Source: CAYZJB01 sp964602985 (GTDB lineage: Bacteria > CLD3 > SB21). From it: 64,000 nt of DNA. The stretch is taken from the NCBI GenBank assembly GCA_964602985.1, contig CAZRTJ010000005.1:1-64000 (forward strand). Direction: 5' to 3'. A model generated the notes under the pieces. That model saw only the letters and a list, made by a program, of their open reading frames with translations, was not told the origin of the DNA and searched no databases. Of the stretch, positions 60,721 to 64,000 are shown piece by piece (positions within the stretch are counted from its first letter, which is position 1; each line of letters starts with the position of its first letter). A program made the position numbers and the translations under genes.

Positions 60721-62412
60721 CTATTTCATCCTCTGGCCATGTTCCTCGACGCTAAAGATCCACCCGACGACCTTGCCGGGATCGATCTCAGGAAATCGGC
60801 TCCAATAGTCCACGTTGCGCATGTACCGCGATCCTGTCTCGCCTTTCGGAATGGATCGGATCTCACGCACCAGTTCCGCGAATCGACGTTTCCATAATCT
60901 CATGTTGCTCACACGCAAGTCCACCCAGCCGTCATTCGCCCAATGATCCCGCAAGGCCGATGTGATCGACAGGGTATTCTCTCCCCGGAAGGGGGGAATC
61001 TTGATGTCCGGCCCGCGCAAAAGCGTCTTGCCGTCCGGAAGGAGAATGGGAATTCCAATCGAGATGATAACGGAGCGAAGGTCCCGGTTTCGCAGAATCA
61101 GAGATCGTAACGCCTTGGACATCGACTCCGGACGTTGTTTCGATACCCGGATCATGTCTTTGTAGGCGCGCTTCAGCAAATAGGCTTCGTAGAGCAATTT
61201 CGACACGCGCGGCGGGCCCAGCATTTCGAAGGCAATCGAATCGACGCCGTGCCGTTTTTCCAACCGTTCCAGACTCTTCAGCGCATTGTGAAACTGATAG
61301 CCCGCCCGATACGTCGGCTGCAGCGTGGCATTGTCCAGCGCGTTGATGATGTCGTGCCCGGTATTGCCGCCCCGTATTTCAAAAATCGCGTTCTCTGCAA
61401 TTTCTTCCGGCGTGACAAATTCCATCTGTCCCGGAGTCGTGATGGCCTCGAATTCGCCTTTTGCGAAGAGCCCATTCTCTCCCGTATCGATAAACACCGA
61501 TTGGAGATTCCGCCCCAAGGACCGCCCCGCCTTTGGCAGGCGAATCTGAAGACTCTTGTCCAATCGCACCGCATCCTGGAGTGTGCAGTCGGTCAGCGGA
61601 ATCGGCTGTCGACGGCGACGAATTTCCCCGTAGTCAATTTTCTTCCATCCGATTAACCCGGTCGGCTTAATTTCTTTAATGATCGGCCCGTCGGGCGTTC
61701 GTCCCATCAGGAAGAGCAGCAACGTGTGCGCTCCGGCTACGGACGACTTGGACAGCAGCACCCGGGACGGTTTTTCTTCGCTGTGCGTGTACGGAATGTT
61801 CAACCCCATGCCCCCCGTGCCGCTGGTACCGATTTTGACATACATCCGCGTGCCCGAGTCCTTCAGGGACTGATACAGAATCTGTACGTGACGAATCAAC
61901 TGCGGCATGTATTGTGTGCAGACCAGTTTTTCGACGGACTCGTCGAACAAGTCCCCGCCTCTTCGCATCTCGTGCAACACCGTTCGCATACTCTGAAACA
62001 GGTCCTGATACGCAATGGCCGTTGCGGAGTTAATACAGTCGACGACGATGTCGGGTTTGTATTGGAACAGCAGTTTGTACAAAGCCGATCGACGCAGAAT
62101 TGGATCGGTCATTTCCCCCACCACATCCTCGATCAACATGTGTCGGAATTTCGGTTGCGCCAGCATCTCCTCGCGCGACAGATCCTTCAACTCGTGCCGC
62201 ACAAAGACATTGCCCCACCACGGAGTAAAGAAGCTCTTCCCCGCCTTGGGGTACTCTGAGCGCAAATCGCGAACGGCTTCTTCGGCTTCATGACGTAGCA
62301 GGGACGTCACGATCAGTCGCGACGGTTTTTCGGTCATCAGTTTGCGGCAAATGGCCGATCCGACAAGCCCCCACCCTCCCAGGACCAAGACTTTTTTTCC
62401 TCGAATATCCAT
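60721..62412 (-). CDS. Large Rossmann-fold NAD(P)-binding protein of unknown function
   Basis: A 563-residue protein. The N-terminal nucleotide loop VLVLGGWGLVGSAICRKL (GxxGxxG) indicates NAD(P) binding of the extended-SDR or saccharopine-reductase type. The remaining ~400 residues contain YVKIGTSGTGGMGLNIPYTH and VFIDTGENGLFAKGEFEAIT but no family signature I can name. It is far longer than a typical SDR (~300). It lies 13 bases after folD, in the ymdB-folD order, so it is probably co-transcribed with these. Substrate unknown. Confidence 0.7.
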   Translation of the reverse strand: MDIRGKKVLVLGGWGLVGSAICRKLMTEKPSRLIVTSLLRHEAEEAVRDLRSEYPKAGKSFFTPWWGNVFVRHELKDLSREEMLAQPKFRHMLIEDVVGEMTDPILRRSALYKLLFQYKPDIVVDCINSATAIAYQDLFQSMRTVLHEMRRGGDLFDESVEKLVCTQYMPQLIRHVQILYQSLKDSGTRMYVKIGTSGTGGMGLNIPYTHSEEKPSRVLLSKSSVAGAHTLLLFLMGRTPDGPIIKEIKPTGLIGWKKIDYGEIRRRRQPIPLTDCTLQDAVRLDKSLQIRLPKAGRSLGRNLQSVFIDTGENGLFAKGEFEAITTPGQMEFVTPEEIAENAIFEIRGGNTGHDIINALDNATLQPTYRAGYQFHNALKSLERLEKRHGVDSIAFEMLGPPRVSKLLYEAYLLKRAYKDMIRVSKQRPESMSKALRSLILRNRDLRSVIISIGIPILLPDGKTLLRGPDIKIPPFRGENTLSITSALRDHWANDGWVDLRVSNMRLWKRRFAELVREIRSIPKGETGSRYMRNVDYWSRFPEIDPGKVVGWIFSVEEHGQRMK

Positions 62413-62425
62413 GGTGCGTCTCCGG

Positions 62426-63307
62426 TTACCTGCCCGCTAACATCCGCGCTGATTTCAATGTATTCTTCAGTAGCATAGCAATCGTCATGGGGCCCACACC
62501 TCCCGGCACCGGAGTGATGGCCGAGGCAACCTCCCTGGCCGATTCGAAGTGTACGTCCCCGACCAGTCGAAATCCTGATTTTTTGGACGCGTCTTCGACC
62601 CGGTTGATCCCAACGTCAATGACGACAGCCCCGGGCTTGATCATATCTCCTCGAATCATCTCCGCCTTGCCCACGGCGGCAATGACAATATCAGCCTGAC
62701 GCGTGTACGCCCCAATGTCTCGCGTTCCTGTGTGACAAACAGTCACGGTGGAATTTGCCCCCACCGCCTTCTGGATCAGCATGCTGGCGAGCGGTTTGCC
62801 GACGATATTGCTCCGTCCGACAATCACCGTGTGCTTGCCCGCAGGGTCCATCTTGCACCGGAGCAGTAATTCCTGCACTCCGGCGGGCGTGCACGGCAGA
62901 AACGTCGGTTCGCCGATGGAAATTCGTCCGACATTGGCCGGATGAAAGCAATCGACGTCCTTCTGCGGATCAATCGTGTTGATGATCACGCGTTCTTCGA
63001 TCTGTTTCGGCAGGGGAAGCTGCACCAAAATGCCAGAAACCGATTTGTCCTCATTCAAGGTGCGGACCATCGAGAGCAATTCGTCCTGCGAGGTGTCTTT
63101 GGGAAGCTTGATCGTCTCGCTTTCCATGCCGACCTCGACACAGGCTTTTCCTTTGTTCGAAACATACACATGGGAGGCGGGGTCCTCGCCGACCAAAACG
63201 GCCACGAGTTTCGGAATGACGTTCTTCTTCCTGAGTTCGCTGACTTCCGCGGCTACTTCTTTGCGAATGTCCTCTGCGATTTTCTTTCCGTCGATGATGA
63301 GGGCCAT
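62426..63307 (-). CDS. folD: Methylenetetrahydrofolate dehydrogenase/cyclohydrolase
   Basis: A 293-residue bifunctional one-carbon enzyme of normal length. The catalytic Lys is in YVSNKGKACVEVGM, followed by LPLPKQIEE, the NADP-site VGRSNIVGKPLASML and the signature PVPGGVGPMTIAMLL. It links methylene-THF with formyl-THF. It starts ten bases after the YmdB-type gene and, with the MTHFR fusion at 15-17 kb, supplies the folate cycle. Confidence 0.98.
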   Translation of the reverse strand: MALIIDGKKIAEDIRKEVAAEVSELRKKNVIPKLVAVLVGEDPASHVYVSNKGKACVEVGMESETIKLPKDTSQDELLSMVRTLNEDKSVSGILVQLPLPKQIEERVIINTIDPQKDVDCFHPANVGRISIGEPTFLPCTPAGVQELLLRCKMDPAGKHTVIVGRSNIVGKPLASMLIQKAVGANSTVTVCHTGTRDIGAYTRQADIVIAAVGKAEMIRGDMIKPGAVVIDVGINRVEDASKKSGFRLVGDVHFESAREVASAITPVPGGVGPMTIAMLLKNTLKSARMLAGR

Positions 63308-63317
63308 GGGATCTCCA

Positions 63318-64000
63318 TCATAGGTCGATTTTGATGCGTTCGATGGCCAGGGCTTTGCCCGAGTCGGTGTCGAGGGTCATGAGGACGCCGTGAAACTTCA
63401 CATCGCCTTTGGCCGGTTCGAACTTGTGATATGTCTGCAAAACAAATTTCGAAATCGTCGGCTCCCGTTCCATCCCGATCACACCGTCGTGGGGACCGGT
63501 CATCCCGACGTCCGTGATGTACGCCGTCCCACCAGACAGGATTCGTTCGTCCGCCGTCTGCACATGCGTGTGCGTCCCGATGATCGCGCTGACCTTCCCG
63601 TCCATCGTGTAGGCAAATGCAATTTTCTCTGCGGTCGCCTCGGCATGAAAATCGATCAGAATGAGTTTGGTGTATTTTTGCAATTCCTCCACTTCCGCCG
63701 CGCCGATCCGGAAGGGACAATCGATATCGAGCATGTACGTGCGGCCTTGCAAATTCAGTACGCCGATCTTCAAACCGTTCTTGAGTTTGTAAATGGCCGC
63801 GCCCCGGCCCGGGTTGCCCGCCGGATAGTTCGCTGGACGCAACAGACAACTGCGAATCATCGGGTGATCGGCGTAGAATGTCTTCTTTCGATCCCAGATG
63901 TGATTGCCGCTGGTGATCACGTGAACGCCCAGGTCGAACAATTCCTGGCATTGGGCTTCGGTAATGCCTTTGCCTTCGCACGCGTTTTCACCGTTGGCGA
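63318..64000 (-). CDS. YmdB-type (TIGR00282) metallophosphodiesterase, 5' end beyond the window
   Basis: The 3' part of a metallophosphoesterase, about 227 codons; the frame stays open to the right edge, so the start and the first ~30 residues are missing. ANGENACEGKGIT, SGNHIWD, LIDFHAEATAEK and GTHTHVQTADERI match the YmdB/TIGR00282 group, which hydrolyses cyclic mono- and dinucleotides and affects RNA turnover and biofilm in Bacillus. Residue spacing shows no frameshift. It lies upstream of folD. Confidence 0.93.
   Translation of the reverse strand, partial: ANGENACEGKGITEAQCQELFDLGVHVITSGNHIWDRKKTFYADHPMIRSCLLRPANYPAGNPGRGAAIYKLKNGLKIGVLNLQGRTYMLDIDCPFRIGAAEVEELQKYTKLILIDFHAEATAEKIAFAYTMDGKVSAIIGTHTHVQTADERILSGGTAYITDVGMTGPHDGVIGMEREPTISKFVLQTYHKFEPAKGDVKFHGVLMTLDTDSGKALAIERIKIDL

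Overview
The window reads as a chromosomal segment of a Gram-negative bacterium of the Fibrobacterota-Chlorobiota-Bacteroidota (FCB) group. Signs of this are a C-terminal type IX secretion-style sorting/FlgD-like tail on the subtilase (9118-10842), several lipoproteins with clear lipoboxes, Bacteroidota-type families of unknown function (DUF3098, DUF5683-like), a Reg_prop/Y_Y_Y sensor kinase, a Bat-type TPR plus vWA pair, and menaquinone synthesis by the futalosine route. Base composition looks by eye to be in the mid-to-upper 50s % GC. I cannot settle the lineage from the sequence alone; an Ignavibacteria/Kapabacteria-like or Marinimicrobia-like branch is plausible. Almost everything is housekeeping or cell-envelope biology. 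I see no prophage, CRISPR array, insertion sequence, tRNA or rRNA.

Layout. 1-26.6 kb is one long minus-strand block, read from right to left: TPR lipoprotein, SH3 lipoprotein, secreted protein, Ig-like lipoprotein, FHA protein, TPR lipoprotein, mannose-1-phosphate guanylyltransferase, small conserved protein, uvrC, a homocysteine methyltransferase-MTHFR fusion, a UbiA-type prenyltransferase, a B12-type radical SAM protein, ligA, a subtilase, a beta-propeller histidine kinase, cstA, a TPR protein, a vWA protein and a membrane protein. Many junctions are 1-4 base start/stop overlaps. 26.8-33.5 kb is on the plus strand: membrane protein, M20 dipeptidase, EI24/CysZ-like protein, hutH, a lipocalin-like protein and a three-part membrane enzyme fusion. 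33.5-43.0 kb is a nine-gene minus-strand unit, sucC-add-xerD-kinase-DUF5683-GT-C-methyltransferase-parA-parB, with a promoter before sucC. 43.0-43.7 kb is non-coding and carries a duplicated palindromic repeat. 43.7-51.7 kb is on the plus strand: rpmE, prfA, then mqnE-mqnB-mqnD-corA, then DUF3098, an HMA lipoprotein, a cysteine-rich protein and MarC. 51.8-64 kb is mixed: IscA/ErpA, DUF427, a DnaE polymerase, DUF3754, a site-2 protease with CBS domains, an S12 hydrolase, methylmalonyl-CoA epimerase, a Rossmann protein, folD and a truncated YmdB-type phosphodiesterase.

How the genes fit together. One-carbon and methionine metabolism is represented by the methyltransferase-MTHFR fusion and folD. 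Menaquinone synthesis is represented by mqnE/B/D. DNA repair and replication are represented by ligA, uvrC and dnaE. Chromosome segregation and dimer resolution (parA, parB, xerD) sit in one transcription unit with a TCA-cycle gene. Envelope functions are many: lipoproteins, TPR proteins and lipid-type membrane enzymes.

The most unusual material is: (1) the fusion at 31561-33492 of an isoprenylcysteine-methyltransferase-like, a PAP2-like and an Lgt-like domain; (2) the duplicated element at 43131-43457 with perfect 30- and 28-base palindromes; (3) several intrinsic terminator-like hairpins that abut or lie inside the start of the next gene (23975, 43942, 49681) or lie in a 5' leader (55772, dnaE); (4) a Shine-Dalgarno-sequestering hairpin before the DUF427 gene; (5) an operator-like palindrome at the mqnE promoter; and (6) a cysteine-rich multi-CxxC protein of unknown function. 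All regulatory readings are inference from sequence.
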